From Bradyrhizobium cytisi (lineage in GTDB: Bacteria > Pseudomonadota > Alphaproteobacteria > Rhizobiales > Xanthobacteraceae): DNA of 64,000 nt. The notes beneath the pieces were generated by a model. It searched no databases, was not told the DNA's origin, and saw nothing but the letters and a program-made list of their open reading frames with translations. This document shows positions 1 to 8,000 of the stretch, in pieces (position 1 is the stretch's first letter; the number at the start of each line of letters is the position of its first letter). The stretch spans positions 62,001-126,000 of the forward strand of contig NZ_VSSR01000019.1 of assembly GCF_008123515.1 (NCBI RefSeq), given 5' to 3'. A program made the translations under genes and the position numbers.

Positions 1-258
1 CGGCTGGCCTGTCGTGAGCGAGTTGCCGAAATCGCCATGCGCGAGATCGTTGGTGTAGCGGAAGAACTGCTCGATCAGCGGCTTGTCGAGGCCGAGCTTC
101 TTGCGGATCTGCTCGACCGCTTCCTTGGTCGCCGCGGGGCCTGCGAAGTACGCCGCCGGATCACCGGGCAGCGCACGCGTCAGCAGGAAGGTGACGATGA
201 CGACGCCGATCAGTGAGGGAATCGCGAACATCAGGCGCTTGCCGATCATGGTCAGCAT
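1..258 (-). CDS. Dipeptide/oligopeptide-type ABC transporter permease, DppB family (5' part only)
   Basis: Only the first 86 codons are in the window; the gene runs off the left edge. The start is the ATG whose complement ends at base 258. The N-terminus begins MLTMIGKRLMFAIP, followed by a hydrophobic first membrane segment (about residues 9-30). It then reads LPGDPAAYFAG, the usual DppB-type periplasmic stretch after TM1, and KKLGLDKPLIEQF, typical of the family. The protein would be an inner-membrane subunit of a peptide or nickel-type importer. The binding-protein gene directly upstream in transcription (498-2120) is its likely partner. A palindromic repeat lies between the two genes. Confidence 0.85.
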   Translation of the reverse strand, partial: MLTMIGKRLMFAIPSLIGVVIVTFLLTRALPGDPAAYFAGPAATKEAVEQIRKKLGLDKPLIEQFFRYTNDLAHGDFGNSLTTGQP

Positions 259-319
259 GGCGTGGGACTCCTGATGTTGATGGCCTGTGAGAACGGTCTA
301 CAGGCGCGCTCAGCTGCGC

Positions 320-423
320 CCCCTCTCCCCTTGTGGGAGAGGGTTGGGGTGAGGGGTGGCCCCAAGCGCGGTCGGAATTCGTGGCTACCCCTCACCCTAC
401 CCCTCTCCCACAAGGGGAGAGGG
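320..423. repeat. Intergenic palindromic repeat, family E (CCTCTCCCC type)
   Basis: Two arms of about 37 bp are inverted repeats of each other (about 321-357 and 387-423). Each arm also contains a small hairpin of CCCTCTCCC against GGGAGAGGG. The same family recurs at 45918-46053 and 51668-51809. It separates the ABC binding-protein gene from the downstream permease gene. Confidence 0.8.
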
Positions 424-497
424 AATGAGAGGACAGTGCCCGCCTCACTCAGCAGGCCAGCCAGCGTCGCGGCCATGTCGCGCGCGCTCATGACGCA

Positions 498-2120
498 TCA
501 CCCCTTCGCCAGCGCGCGATAATCGAGGCGGCGGTGGAACCAGTATTGGTAGCCCGAGATGTTCTTCTGCATCGCGACGTTGACGAAGGGCTGGTACAGG
601 GGGATGCGCGGGATGTCGGCGTAGGCGAGATCGACGAAGCCTTTCACGTCGGTGTCGTAGGTGGTCATGTCGCCGGTGGCGGCCGCGGTGCGCGCGCCGT
701 CGATCAGCTTGTCCATCTCCGCCGATTTGTAGCTCATGGTGTTGAAGACGGAATTGTTGCCGTGATAGCACCAGTAGAAGAAGTACTCGGGGTAATCGAG
801 CCAGCCCGAGAACACGTTGGTGAAGAGCGGCATCTCCTTCTTGTTCAACTCGGTGCGCCAGTTGGCGCCGGGCACCTTGTTGATGGTGGTCCTGATGCCG
901 ATCTGGGCGAGGCTTTCCTGCACCAGCACGCAGAGCGGCTCGTTGACGCCGGCGAAGTTGAGATCGAACGAGATCGTGGTCTCGAAGCCGCTGGCGAGGC
1001 CGGCTTCCGCCATCAGCGCCTTCGCCTTCTCGATGTCGGTGTTGTATTTGTGCGGTTGCGGCCAGGCGACTTCGGTCGGCTTGTCCTTCGCGGCGCCGAA
1101 CATGGGGTTCGCGAGGCCGAACATCACGGCATCCATGATCTTCTGGTAGGGCAGCGCGTAGGCCACCGCCTGACGTACCCTGGGATTATCGAACGGCGGC
1201 TTGGTGACGTTCATGCCGATATACTGGATGCCGTTGGAGAACGGCAGCGACACCACGTTGAGCTTGCCGCTGGCCTTCATCTCCTGGAAATCCTTGTTCG
1301 GGAGCTCGTAGGAGATGTCGGCGTCGCCACGCTCCAGCAGCGCGCGGCGGTTGCCGGCCTGCGGCACCATGCGCCAGATCACGCGCTTGATCTTCGGCAG
1401 CGGACCGCAGACCCAATCCTCGTTGCGCTCCATGATCACTTCGGTGCCGGCCGTCCACTTCGTCACCTTGTAGGCGCCGGAGCCCGCGGTCTGCTGCTTG
1501 GTGAATTCGAGTCCCCAGGGATCCTTCTCGTTGGCGTTCTTCTTCACAAGCTCGGAGTTGACGATGCAGGGCACGATTACCGCGAGATCGGGGACCGTCA
1601 GCCTGTCCTTCTTCAGGAAGTCGACGCGCACGGTGTGGTCGTCGATGACGACGAACTGCTCCGGCTTGGTCAGCGAGCCCGCGCTCATCTGGAAGGTCGG
1701 GAAACCGCCGACGCTGACCGCACGATCGAGCGACCATTTCACGTCCTTGGCGGTGACGGGCGTGCCGTCGTGGAATTTGGCGTTCTTGCGCAGCTTGAAG
1801 GTGACCGACATGTCGTCGATCTTGAACTCCTCGGCGAGCTCACCTTTGAACTTGTCGCGGTCGTAATAGGGCACGCCGCCGGGGCCGGTCTTCATCTCGT
1901 GGCTGATCAGCCGGTCGTAGCAATTCCAGGACACTTCATAGCCGGGCACATTGGTGCCGACGCCGTGGATGTCGAGATTGTTGGGGCCGCCTTCCGAGAC
2001 GATCAGCAGCGTCTCCGAGCGCGCGTCGGCATAGGCCGAGGAGACCACGGACGGAATGACCGGAAGCGTCGCGCCGGCGGCCAATCCGGAGACGGACTTG
2101 AGAAAATCGCGGCGCTTCAT
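498..2120 (-). CDS. ABC transporter substrate-binding protein, family 5 (peptide/nickel type), Tat-exported
   Basis: This 540-residue periplasmic binding protein belongs to SBP family 5 (DppA/OppA-like). I chose the ATG at 2120 because it follows a GGAG ribosome site and opens with MKRRDFLKSVSGLAAG. That is a twin-arginine signal (RRDFLK), followed by a hydrophobic stretch and a cleavage region near SSAYA. Further in, KFHDGTPVTAKDVKWSLDR is the family-5 signature segment, and PFDNPRVRQAVAYALP is the conserved mid-domain motif. It lies upstream of, and is transcribed with, the DppB-type permease at 1-258, so it is the likely ligand receptor of that importer. The ligand cannot be told from sequence. 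An upstream in-frame extension to 2246 exists but would bury the signal peptide. Confidence 0.88.
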   Translation of the reverse strand: MKRRDFLKSVSGLAAGATLPVIPSVVSSAYADARSETLLIVSEGGPNNLDIHGVGTNVPGYEVSWNCYDRLISHEMKTGPGGVPYYDRDKFKGELAEEFKIDDMSVTFKLRKNAKFHDGTPVTAKDVKWSLDRAVSVGGFPTFQMSAGSLTKPEQFVVIDDHTVRVDFLKKDRLTVPDLAVIVPCIVNSELVKKNANEKDPWGLEFTKQQTAGSGAYKVTKWTAGTEVIMERNEDWVCGPLPKIKRVIWRMVPQAGNRRALLERGDADISYELPNKDFQEMKASGKLNVVSLPFSNGIQYIGMNVTKPPFDNPRVRQAVAYALPYQKIMDAVMFGLANPMFGAAKDKPTEVAWPQPHKYNTDIEKAKALMAEAGLASGFETTISFDLNFAGVNEPLCVLVQESLAQIGIRTTINKVPGANWRTELNKKEMPLFTNVFSGWLDYPEYFFYWCYHGNNSVFNTMSYKSAEMDKLIDGARTAAATGDMTTYDTDVKGFVDLAYADIPRIPLYQPFVNVAMQKNISGYQYWFHRRLDYRALAKG

Positions 2121-2284
2121 AAAAATGCTCCAACTCAAAAAGTTTCTGGTTGGAACTGGATTCGCAAGGTTCGTGCCAAGGCTTGGAAGCAACGCACGCC
2201 GGCCCAACAGCCTGAAAGAATAAGGCATTTCAGATTTCGGCCTCAAAGGGTTCTCAGGATCATTGCATACAGAGACGCATAATT

Positions 2285-2299
2285 GCCTATTTTATAGGC
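2285..2299. promoter_or_regulatory. Short perfect palindrome upstream of the binding-protein gene
   Basis: GCCTAT and ATAGGC are separated by TTT, about 165 bp upstream of the ATG at 2120. It sits in the AT-richest stretch of this intergenic region. It could be an operator or part of the promoter of the ABC operon, but nothing else supports this. Confidence 0.25.
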
Positions 2300-2333
2300 G
2301 CATCGAAGCCAGAGCCCGCTTAATGAGCGTTGC

Positions 2334-2442
2334 CCGTCATTCCGGGGCGATGCGAAGCATCGAGCCCGGAATCCATCGGGCCACGGAACGCGAGGGAAGA
2401 TGGATTCCGGGCTCGCCGCTATGCGGCGCCCCGGAATGACGG
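2334..2442. repeat. Intergenic palindromic repeat, family B (CCGTCATTCCGGGG type)
   Basis: The outer arms CCGTCATTCCGGGGCG and its inverse end at 2334 and 2442. Internal GGATTCCGGGCTCG arms are also inverted. Related copies are at 17333-17437 and, in variant form, 30666-30770. It lies just past the 3' end of the broken phosphotransferase gene. Confidence 0.8.
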
Positions 2443-2454
2443 AGCGGGAGGCGC

Positions 2455-3238
2455 TCACCCCGCCCAGATCAACTCCTGCAGCGCGATCAGATCGTCCACC
2501 TTGTCCTGCCAGCCCGCGATGCAGATGTGGCTGTTGAGGTCGCTGGCGTGGTGCAGCAGCATCAGCGCCATCAGGCGGCGCTTCAGCGCGTAGTCCAGCT
2601 TCTCGTAGCCAAACCCTTCGAGCAGGCTGCGCACCCTCCCCGGCCGGCCCGCCGCCATGAAGGCGCTCGGGCCGAGCAGATCGTAATCGCGCCATCCAGC
2701 CTTCACGTCGCCGAAGTCGAACAGGCCGGCGAGCGACCAGTCGCCGTCGTGGCAGGCGAGCAGAAAATTTTCCGGAATGTATTCGCCGATCAGGATCACC
2801 GGCGGTGCGTCGACCGGAATCAGCGTTGCGGCGTCGTGCAGGAGATCATCGAGGCCAGCTAGGAATTTTGGCGCGAGGCCGAGATGCGTGTGCCTGTTAC
2901 GGCAGCCCTGCATCTGCGTGCGCATGAACGCATCCCAGCGCGGCTCGATTTGCGCCAGCGGGCCGAGCGGCGCGCGCTGCACGGCGGCAATGGTCTCGCC
3001 GATCTGGCGCAGCACGCGCTCCTTCTGCGCTTCCGGCAACCGGCGGGAAGATTTTCAGGATCAGCTTCTCGCCAAGCCCGACCACGAGATTGGTGCCGGT
3101 CGAAAATATATGCGGCGAGCTGGTGTCGATGCCGTGGCCGCGCGCGATATCGAGCACGATCGGCAGCCATTGCGAGGAAGCGGAGCGAAAGGCGCGGAAG
3201 CTCACCGCATCAGCGAAGTGGGGTAGTGTCATCGACAT
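2455..3238 (-). pseudogene. Aminoglycoside-phosphotransferase-like (APH/choline kinase fold) gene, disrupted by an internal deletion
   Basis: Two adjacent reading frames together look like one APH-fold protein. The 5' part (about 3238-3042) starts MSMTLPHFADAVSF and reaches the N-lobe strand GEKLILKIFPP, where a nucleotide-binding lysine is expected. It then continues out of frame. The 3' part (about 3040-2455) begins in the other frame at LPEAQKERVLRQIGE. It contains GEYIPENFLL, at the place of the usual HGDxHxxN catalytic loop, and FDFGDVKAG, the DFG-like metal loop. The junction near 3040 joins the lobes directly, so the rest of the N-lobe and the hinge appear to be missing and the frame shifts. 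The catalytic loop is also atypical (IGE instead of HGD). I infer a pseudogene; an assembly error is possible but would have to include a sizeable deletion. Confidence 0.72.
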
Positions 3239-3260
3239 CGCGCCTTTGTGCACTCGAGTT

Positions 3261-3346
3261 CGTCGTGCCCGGGCTTGTCCCGGGCATCCACGCTTTTCGT
3301 GCTGGGGGGCAGGCGTGGATGGCCGGGACAAGCCCGGGCACGACGA
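3261..3346. repeat. Intergenic palindromic repeat, family C (CGTCGTGCCCGGGC type)
   Basis: CGTCGTGCCCGGGCTTGTCC and its inverse form the ends, with inverted ATCCACGC / GCGTGGAT arms inside. The same family is at 21306-21392 and 25029-25117. It lies between two co-directional genes on the minus strand. Confidence 0.8.
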
Positions 3347-3390
3347 CGTGGAGGGTCTCGCGCTCCAATCGGCAAGCTTCCATCCCGCCG

Positions 3391-4716
3391 CTACCTATCC
3401 GGGCTGGCGCGCTCGAACTGGCGCAGCAGCTTGTTGCCGCGCTCGACGGCGGCGTCCAGCGCGGCCTGCGCGCTCTTCTGGCCGGCGAAGGCGTGCTCAA
3501 GCTCCTCCTCGATCGTGCCGCGGATCAGGTTGAAGGAGCCGAGCCTTATGCCTTTCGAATTCTCGGTCGGCGGATGCAGCGTGATCTCCTCGAACGAGAT
3601 CGCCGAGCCCGGATTGCGCTCGTAGAATCCTTGCGCGCGCGTCAGCTCGAAGGCGGCACGGGTGATCGGCAGGTAGCCGGTGTTCTGATGCCAGGCGGCC
3701 TGCACGCCGGGCTGCGACAGATAGGCGAAGAACCGCGCCACGCCCTTGTATTCGTCGCGCGGCCGGTCGCGCAGCACCCACAGCGTGGCGCCGCCGATGA
3801 TGGAATTCTGCGGCGCGCCTTTCACGTCGGGCCAGTACGGCATCATGCCGTAGCCGATCTCGAACTTCGAATTCGCCTTGATGTCGGCGCGCGTCGCCGA
3901 GGAGCCGATGAAGATGCCGCATTCGCCGTTCTGGAAGCGCGGCTCGGCCGACTGGCCGCGGCCGCTATAGTCGAACAACTTTGTCTTCTGCCACTCGGCG
4001 AGCTGGGCGACGTGCTTGACCACGACCGGATTGTTGATGGTCAATTCCGCATCGAGACCGGCAAAACCGTTCGCGCGCGTGGCCAGCGGCAGATTGTGGA
4101 ACGCCGAAAAATTCTCGACATGGATCCAGGACGGCCAGGACGTGGTGAAGCCGCAGACGGCGCCGCGATCGCGCAGCCGCTTTGCAGCGGCGCCGAGCTC
4201 GGGCCATGTCTTCGGCGGCGTCTCGGGATCGAGGCCGGCGTCGCGGAACATGGTCTTGTTGTAGTAGAGGATCGGTGTCGACGAGTTGAACGGGAACGAC
4301 AGCAGATTGCCGGCGGCGTCGGTGTAATAACCGGAGACCGCCGGAAGATAGTCGTTGAGCGAGAACGGCTCGCCCATGTCGCGCATCATGCTGTACACCG
4401 GATAGATCGCGCCCTTGGCCGCGGTCATGGTTGCCGTTGCAACTTCGTTGACCTGGACGATCGCGGGCTGGCTGCGCGAGCGGAAGGCGAAGATCGCGGC
4501 CGTCACCGTCTCGGTGTAATTGCCCTTGTAAGCAGGCACGACGCGGTAGTCGGACTGCGAGGCGTTGAAATCGGAGGCGAGCTTTTCGAGCTGCTTGCCG
4601 AGCTCGCCCGACATGGCGTGCCACCACGCGATGTCGGTGGCGGCGCGCGCCTCGCAGCTCAAGGCGAGGGCCAAGGTGGCGGCGGCGACCTGCAAAAGGC
4701 GCATTGCTGAAGTCAC
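3391..4716 (-). CDS. ugpB: Extracellular solute-binding protein, UgpB-like (sn-glycerol-3-phosphate/sugar ABC family), orphan
   Basis: This 441-residue periplasmic binding protein of SBP family 1 closely resembles UgpB, the glycerol-3-phosphate receptor. Features seen: a Sec signal (RLLQVAAATLALALS, cleavage near EARA), the start of the mature protein TDIAWWHAMSGELG, NASQSDYRVVPAYKGNY, FPFNSSTPILYYNKT and IIGGATLWVL, all characteristic UgpB segments. The GTG at 4716 has GGAAG seven bases upstream; an ATG at 4704 is the alternative start. No UgpA, UgpE or UgpC gene is adjacent, so its membrane partners must lie elsewhere. The neighbours are a repeat downstream and the divergent TRAP-signalling operon upstream. 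Confidence 0.85.
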   Translation of the reverse strand: MTSAMRLLQVAAATLALALSCEARAATDIAWWHAMSGELGKQLEKLASDFNASQSDYRVVPAYKGNYTETVTAAIFAFRSRSQPAIVQVNEVATATMTAAKGAIYPVYSMMRDMGEPFSLNDYLPAVSGYYTDAAGNLLSFPFNSSTPILYYNKTMFRDAGLDPETPPKTWPELGAAAKRLRDRGAVCGFTTSWPSWIHVENFSAFHNLPLATRANGFAGLDAELTINNPVVVKHVAQLAEWQKTKLFDYSGRGQSAEPRFQNGECGIFIGSSATRADIKANSKFEIGYGMMPYWPDVKGAPQNSIIGGATLWVLRDRPRDEYKGVARFFAYLSQPGVQAAWHQNTGYLPITRAAFELTRAQGFYERNPGSAISFEEITLHPPTENSKGIRLGSFNLIRGTIEEELEHAFAGQKSAQAALDAAVERGNKLLRQFERASPDR

Positions 4717-4920
4717 GATGGCGCTTCCCGGATCAAGCGGCAAAAGGCGAGCGTACCCTGCTTAAGGCGCGGTACCTGCGGTTTCAACCAGGAATAAAGG
4801 CCGGTCGCGCCGCACAATCGCGCCGGGGGGAGCGGCGCGGGATGGCCTTCCCTCGACCATCTGCTAGATTGCATTGAACCTTTTGGTCCTGCCATAGACT
4901 CCATCTCCGAGGGGTTGAGT

Positions 4921-5916
4921 GTGCCAGTGCTGAACCGTGCCGAACTCTCGCGGGCCGGGGTGATCTTCGTCGCGCTTCTGCTCGCCATCTGCGCGACGGA
5001 CGCTGCTGCGCGCGAATTCCGCGCCGCCGACACCCAGACCGAGGATTACCCGACCGTCCAGGCGCTGCGCTACATGGGCGCGCTGATCGCCGAGCGCACC
5101 GGCGGGCGGCACGAGATCAAGGTGTTTCACTCCCGCCAGCTCGGCGAGGAGAAGGAGACGATCGAGCAGACCCGCGCCGGCGCGATCGACCTCAACCGGA
5201 CCAACGTGGCCCTGATCGGCAATTTCGTCCCGGCGATGAACGTGCTCGCCATGCCGTTCCTGTTCCGGTCCATCGAGCACATGCAGAAGGTGCTGGACGG
5301 GCCGATCGGCAATGAGATCTTGGGCAGCTTCGAGCCCTACGGCTTCGTCGGGCTAGCCTTCTACGATTCCGGGGCACGCTCGATCTACAATGCCGTCCGC
5401 CCGCTGAAGAGCATCGCCGATCTCAAGGGATTGCGGATCCGGGTGCAGCAGTCGGAGTTGATGAGCGAGATGATCCGCTCGCTCGGCGCCGAGCCGGTCG
5501 AATTGCCCTATGGGCAGGTGCTCACGGGGCTCGCAACCCATCTGATCGACGGCGCCGAAAACAACTGGCCATCCTTCGTGACGACAGACCATTACAAATA
5601 TGCCGGCTACTATACCCTGACCGGGCACACGATGAGCCCGGAGGTGCTGGTGATCTCGCTCAAGGCCTGGCGCAGCCTGTCGGCCGACGACCAGACCATC
5701 TTCAGGGAGGCCGCGCAACGCTCCAGCCAGTTCATGCGCGAGAAGTGGCGCGACCTCGAGGAGCAGTCGCAGCGCAAGGCGGAGGCCGCCGGCATCATCG
5801 TGATCAAGGACATCGACCGCAAGCCGTTCGAGGACGCGATGGCGCCGATCTACGCCAAGGCCGCGCAGAATCCCGCCGCGGCCGCGCTGATCGAACGCAT
5901 TCGCAAGGTGGAGTGA
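4921..5916 (+). CDS. dctP: TRAP-type C4-dicarboxylate-family substrate-binding protein (DctP family)
   Basis: This 331-residue periplasmic protein has a Sec signal (hydrophobic stretch VIFVALLLAICATDAAA). It then shows the DctP-family order: RTGGRHEIKVFHSRQLGEEKE, MPFLFRSIEHMQKVLDG and LKGLRIRVQQSEL, where the arginine usually binds the ligand carboxylate, then PVELPYGQVLTGLATHLIDGAENN. The GTG at 4921 lies six bases after GAGGGG; a TTG at 4915 is too close to that site. No DctQ or DctM gene follows. Instead the stop codon overlaps the start of a histidine kinase, and two further signalling genes follow. The sequence suggests a ligand receptor used for sensing, or shared with a TRAP permease encoded elsewhere. 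Confidence 0.9.
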   Translation: MPVLNRAELSRAGVIFVALLLAICATDAAAREFRAADTQTEDYPTVQALRYMGALIAERTGGRHEIKVFHSRQLGEEKETIEQTRAGAIDLNRTNVALIGNFVPAMNVLAMPFLFRSIEHMQKVLDGPIGNEILGSFEPYGFVGLAFYDSGARSIYNAVRPLKSIADLKGLRIRVQQSELMSEMIRSLGAEPVELPYGQVLTGLATHLIDGAENNWPSFVTTDHYKYAGYYTLTGHTMSPEVLVISLKAWRSLSADDQTIFREAAQRSSQFMREKWRDLEEQSQRKAEAAGIIVIKDIDRKPFEDAMAPIYAKAAQNPAAAALIERIRKVE

Positions 5917-8000
5917 CACGACTGGCCGCGCCCGGACATAGCGAGCTCGCAGAGCGGCCGTCCGGTCCGATCGGGCGGATGCGTGCGCGGCTCGTCGGCG
6001 CGCTGCGGGCGGTGCCGATCCGCTGGCGCATCCTATCGATCGCGGCGCTGAACTCCGCCGTCGTGATCGTGCTGGTGGCGATGATCTGGAACGGCGCGCA
6101 GGTGCTGGGCTCGGCCTGGGACGACGTCCGCCAGGTGCGCGAATCCGACCGGGTCCTGGCGCTGCTCGAAAGCGAGACCGGGCGCCTGCAGAACCTGATC
6201 CACCGCTACATCAACCAGCCGAGCCCGGACCTGTTCGCCGAGATCCTGCTGCTGCGCGAGGCCGTGCTCGGCACGCTGACCGACCGCGCCGCCAAGGATC
6301 CGATGCTGTCGGGCTCGGTCGAGGAGCTGGAGCGCACCACCGACCGCTTCCTCAACGGCTTTGGCGAGCTGCGCAGCGTGCAGGCGACCATCGCCAGGAC
6401 CTACGAGGAGCAGGTGCAGGGCCCGGCCAAGGACATGGCGGGCCTCTACTCCATCATCGAGGGCGCCACCGGCCATCGCGACGCACTGATCTGGCCCTCG
6501 CTCGGCAAGTCGCGCGAGGCCTTCACGGCGATGCTGGTCGCGGCCAATTCGTACTATCTGTCGCTGTCGCCGGGTGCCGCCGACGATGCGCGCCGCAACA
6601 CCGAGACGATCGAGAAGACCATTCCGGTCATGATCGATCTCGCCGACAACGATCTGCAGCGCATGGCGCTGCAGAAGCTCGGCGCCCGTACCACGGCGCT
6701 GCGCGAGGGTTTTGCAAAGCTGTCCGAGCAGCTCACGAGCCGCACCGAGCTGCTGCGCAACACGATCGACGCCAGCCAGGCCGAGGCGATCGGCGCCATC
6801 GACGACCTTTCGACAAAGATGCGCCGGCGCGAGCAGAAGGCGCAGGAGACGTTTGACCGCACGCTGGCGAACATCTCGCGGCGGGTGCTGTCGATCGCGG
6901 TGATCTTCCTCGGCATCATCCTTAGCGCCGGCGTCTTGATCGCGCTGTCGATCCGGTTGCCGCTGCAGCAGATCATGGCGTCGATGCGCGCGATCACACT
7001 CGGCGATCTCGGCCGCGAGGTGCAAGGCACGCGCGCGCGAGACGAGGTCGGCGCGATGGCGCGCGCGGTGGAGGTGTTCCGCGAGAATGCGATCGCCAAG
7101 CGCGAGACCGAGGACGAGCTGCGGGCATCGAAGGAAAAGGCGGAGAGCGCGCTGCTCGAGCTCAACGCCGCGCAGCAGAACCTGATCGACGCCGAGCGGC
7201 TCGCAGCGCTCGGCAGCCTCGTCGCCGGCGTCGCGCATGAGGTCAACAACCCCATCGGCATCAGCCTGACGGTGGCCTCGAGTTTTGCGAGGCGCAGCGA
7301 GATCTTCGAGGCCCAGCTCAGGGGCGACGGCGGCCTGCGCCGCTCGCAGCTGGAAGAATTCGTGCAGTCCTCGCGCGACGCCTCGCAGCAGCTGGTCGCC
7401 AACCTCACCCGCGCCGGCGAGCTGATCCAGTCGTTCAAGCAGGTCGCGGTCGACCGGTCCCATGCCGAGCGGCGTCAGTTCTCACTCAGCGAAGCCACCG
7501 ACCAGATCATCGCGAGCCTTAGGCCCGTGCTGAAGCGCTCGCCGATCACGCTGCTGGTCGACGTGCCCGAGGGGCTGCTGCTCGACGGTTATCCCGGCTC
7601 CTATGGCCAGATCCTGACCAACCTGTTCCTCAACGCCGCCAACCACGCCTTCGCGGACGGGCGCGCTGGCACCATCACCATCTCGGCGCGGCCGCGCGCC
7701 ACCGACGATATCGAGATCATCTTCGCCGATGACGGGGCCGGCATGACCCCCGACGTGCAGCGCCAAGCCTTTGACCCATTCTTTACCACCCGGCGCAATG
7801 AAGGTGGCACGGGACTCGGGCTTCATATCGTCTATAACCTCGTCACCCAGCAGCTGGGCGGGCGGATGATGCTGGAATCCAAGCTGGGACAAGGCACTAC
7901 TTTTCGGATTATCATGCCGCGGATCGCCAAGGGCGGCGCGCAAGGCACAGAAAGTGACGGGACTTCGCAATGGCCGAACAGGACGATGTCCTCCACCTGA
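5913..8000 (+). CDS. Membrane sensor histidine kinase, DctB-like with HAMP domain
   Basis: The 695-residue protein starts at a GTG that overlaps the dctP stop, preceded by AAGGTGGA. It has a first membrane segment near residues 40-65, a periplasmic sensor region of about 260 residues predicted to be helical, and a second membrane segment near 324-348. A HAMP domain and coiled coil follow. The dimerisation box is LGSLVAGVAHEVNNPIG, with the phospho-accepting histidine at about residue 442. The ATPase domain shows NLFLNAANHA, DDGAGM, FFTTRRNEGGTGLGL. The H-box and ATPase resemble the HWE-free DctB/NtrB-like group. It overlaps the next gene by 31 bases, so the two are translationally coupled. 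The likely role is to sense the liganded DctP protein in the periplasm and start phosphotransfer. Confidence 0.88.
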   Translation: MTRLAAPGHSELAERPSGPIGRMRARLVGALRAVPIRWRILSIAALNSAVVIVLVAMIWNGAQVLGSAWDDVRQVRESDRVLALLESETGRLQNLIHRYINQPSPDLFAEILLLREAVLGTLTDRAAKDPMLSGSVEELERTTDRFLNGFGELRSVQATIARTYEEQVQGPAKDMAGLYSIIEGATGHRDALIWPSLGKSREAFTAMLVAANSYYLSLSPGAADDARRNTETIEKTIPVMIDLADNDLQRMALQKLGARTTALREGFAKLSEQLTSRTELLRNTIDASQAEAIGAIDDLSTKMRRREQKAQETFDRTLANISRRVLSIAVIFLGIILSAGVLIALSIRLPLQQIMASMRAITLGDLGREVQGTRARDEVGAMARAVEVFRENAIAKRETEDELRASKEKAESALLELNAAQQNLIDAERLAALGSLVAGVAHEVNNPIGISLTVASSFARRSEIFEAQLRGDGGLRRSQLEEFVQSSRDASQQLVANLTRAGELIQSFKQVAVDRSHAERRQFSLSEATDQIIASLRPVLKRSPITLLVDVPEGLLLDGYPGSYGQILTNLFLNAANHAFADGRAGTITISARPRATDDIEIIFADDGAGMTPDVQRQAFDPFFTTRRNEGGTGLGLHIVYNLVTQQLGGRMMLESKLGQGTTFRIIMPRIAKGGAQGTESDGTSQWPNRTMSST

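Noticed and set aside
252..522. Open frames on both strands covering the region between the ABC permease and binding-protein genes
   Set aside because: They are made of the family E palindromic repeat, and the translations (PLPLWERG-type peptides) recur wherever this repeat occurs.
534..2282. Long open frame antisense to the family 5 binding protein
   Set aside because: It is a GC-rich shadow frame, rich in R, H, G, V and D, with no domain; the minus-strand protein has a clear Tat signal and family motifs.
2884..4710. 608-codon frame antisense to the UgpB-like gene and the broken kinase gene
   Set aside because: Low-complexity composition with no motif; the opposite strand encodes a recognisable protein with a signal peptide.
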